From assembly GCA_914767715.1 (NCBI GenBank), contig OU612068.1:34286001-34350000 (forward strand): a stretch of DNA of 64,000 nucleotides. Direction: 5' to 3'. Positions 63,438 through 64,000 of the stretch are shown here, in pieces. The DNA is from Membranipora membranacea (Eukaryota; Bryozoa; Gymnolaemata; Cheilostomatida; Membraniporidae). The notes below the pieces were generated by a model. The model saw nothing but the letters and a program-made list of their open reading frames with translations, made no database searches and was not told the DNA's origin. Numbering within the stretch: position 1 is the first letter of the stretch; every line of letters starts with the position of its first letter. The position numbers and the translations under genes are program-made.

Positions 63438-64000
63438 CCTTCAGTTTAATGCAGGTCTACAGCTATACACAGAAATCTGTAATCAAATGTATAAAATCAT
63501 AAATATAGCATAACTATGAGGACAAGTCATCCGGTGAGCTTCTACCCTAAGTGAGCTTAAATCTTTCCATCATTAACGTCTCAGGGGGGCTATCATGACT
63601 AGGAACTGATCTGGTGATTAATTACATAATTAAAGATATGCCGTGAGGTGAATGTGATAACACTCGCTTTAACTACAAGGTATACTTTCAACCAAACAAT
63701 AAAATATCTTATTAAAGTTTCAGTTGTACTGACTGGACCTAAATTCTAAAATTGTTAATTTAGCTTTCAATGGTTTGACCGATGAAAATTTAATAATTGC
63801 CAAAGGATTGACCAGTGAGAGTTTGCTGAGCGCCACAAGGTGCAGCATTTAAGATACCCTTGATAGCAATTGAATTCTTTTAACATAAACTGTTTAAAAC
63901 TCAATCTAATGATTTACCCCAATTTGGTGCCAGCAGCGATATGTACCTGTTTTAATGTGTTATAATTCCAAAAATATCCCCAGCAGCAGAACATCTCAGA
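63438..64000. other. Upstream region of the tektin gene
   Basis: This should contain the 5' UTR and promoter. No convincing RFX X-box or TATA element was seen by eye, and no other gene is recognised. Confidence 0.35.

Overview
The window is nuclear DNA of an animal. It is AT-rich, its genes are split into many short exons by GT-AG introns of a few hundred to about two thousand bases, and the recognisable genes are metazoan: a FERM-domain polarity protein, a PA28-gamma proteasome activator, a ciliary tektin, NOXRED1 and the mitochondrial citrate carrier. Tektin implies motile cilia or flagella. A tRNA-derived SINE and non-LTR retrotransposon remnants fit an aquatic invertebrate, but nothing seen fixes the phylum. 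Five gene models were rebuilt exon by exon with matching intron phases. Each adds up to a whole number of codons.

Layout. 1-2215: intergenic or 5' UTR intron, holding a foldback transposon (406-1577). 2216-21688 (+): a 21-exon orthologue of EPB41L5/EPB41L4B (Drosophila Yurt), about 1003 aa, with a 32-copy 28-bp minisatellite in one intron. 22850-34260 (-): two adjacent proline-, alanine- and tyrosine-motif-rich proteins that I do not recognise. They may be a single gene of roughly 1,300 codons. A decayed LINE lies antisense in the first intron. 35483-43248 (-): PSME3 (PA28-gamma), nine exons, with a second, larger foldback element (38991-41594) in one intron. 43249-46249: intergenic, with a LINE 3' remnant. 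46250-48577 (-): NOXRED1. 48811-55827 (+): SLC25A1, head to head with NOXRED1 across about 233 bp that carry an E-box and an ETS site. 58019-63437 (-): a tektin of the TEKT3/TEKT5 type, eight exons. EPB41L5 converges on the unrecognised gene, and SLC25A1 converges on the tektin.

The genes do not form one pathway. They cover epithelial polarity, nuclear proteolysis, mitochondrial citrate export, a P5CR-like oxidoreductase and the axoneme. The most notable non-coding structures are two foldback transposons that share the same termini, each bounded by its own perfect 8-bp target-site duplication. Next come the minisatellite, every unit of which carries splice-site-like sequence, and the unrecognised scaffold-like gene(s). 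Exon joins were inferred by eye from splice consensus, phase and remembered family sequences. No alignment, RNA evidence or database search was available.
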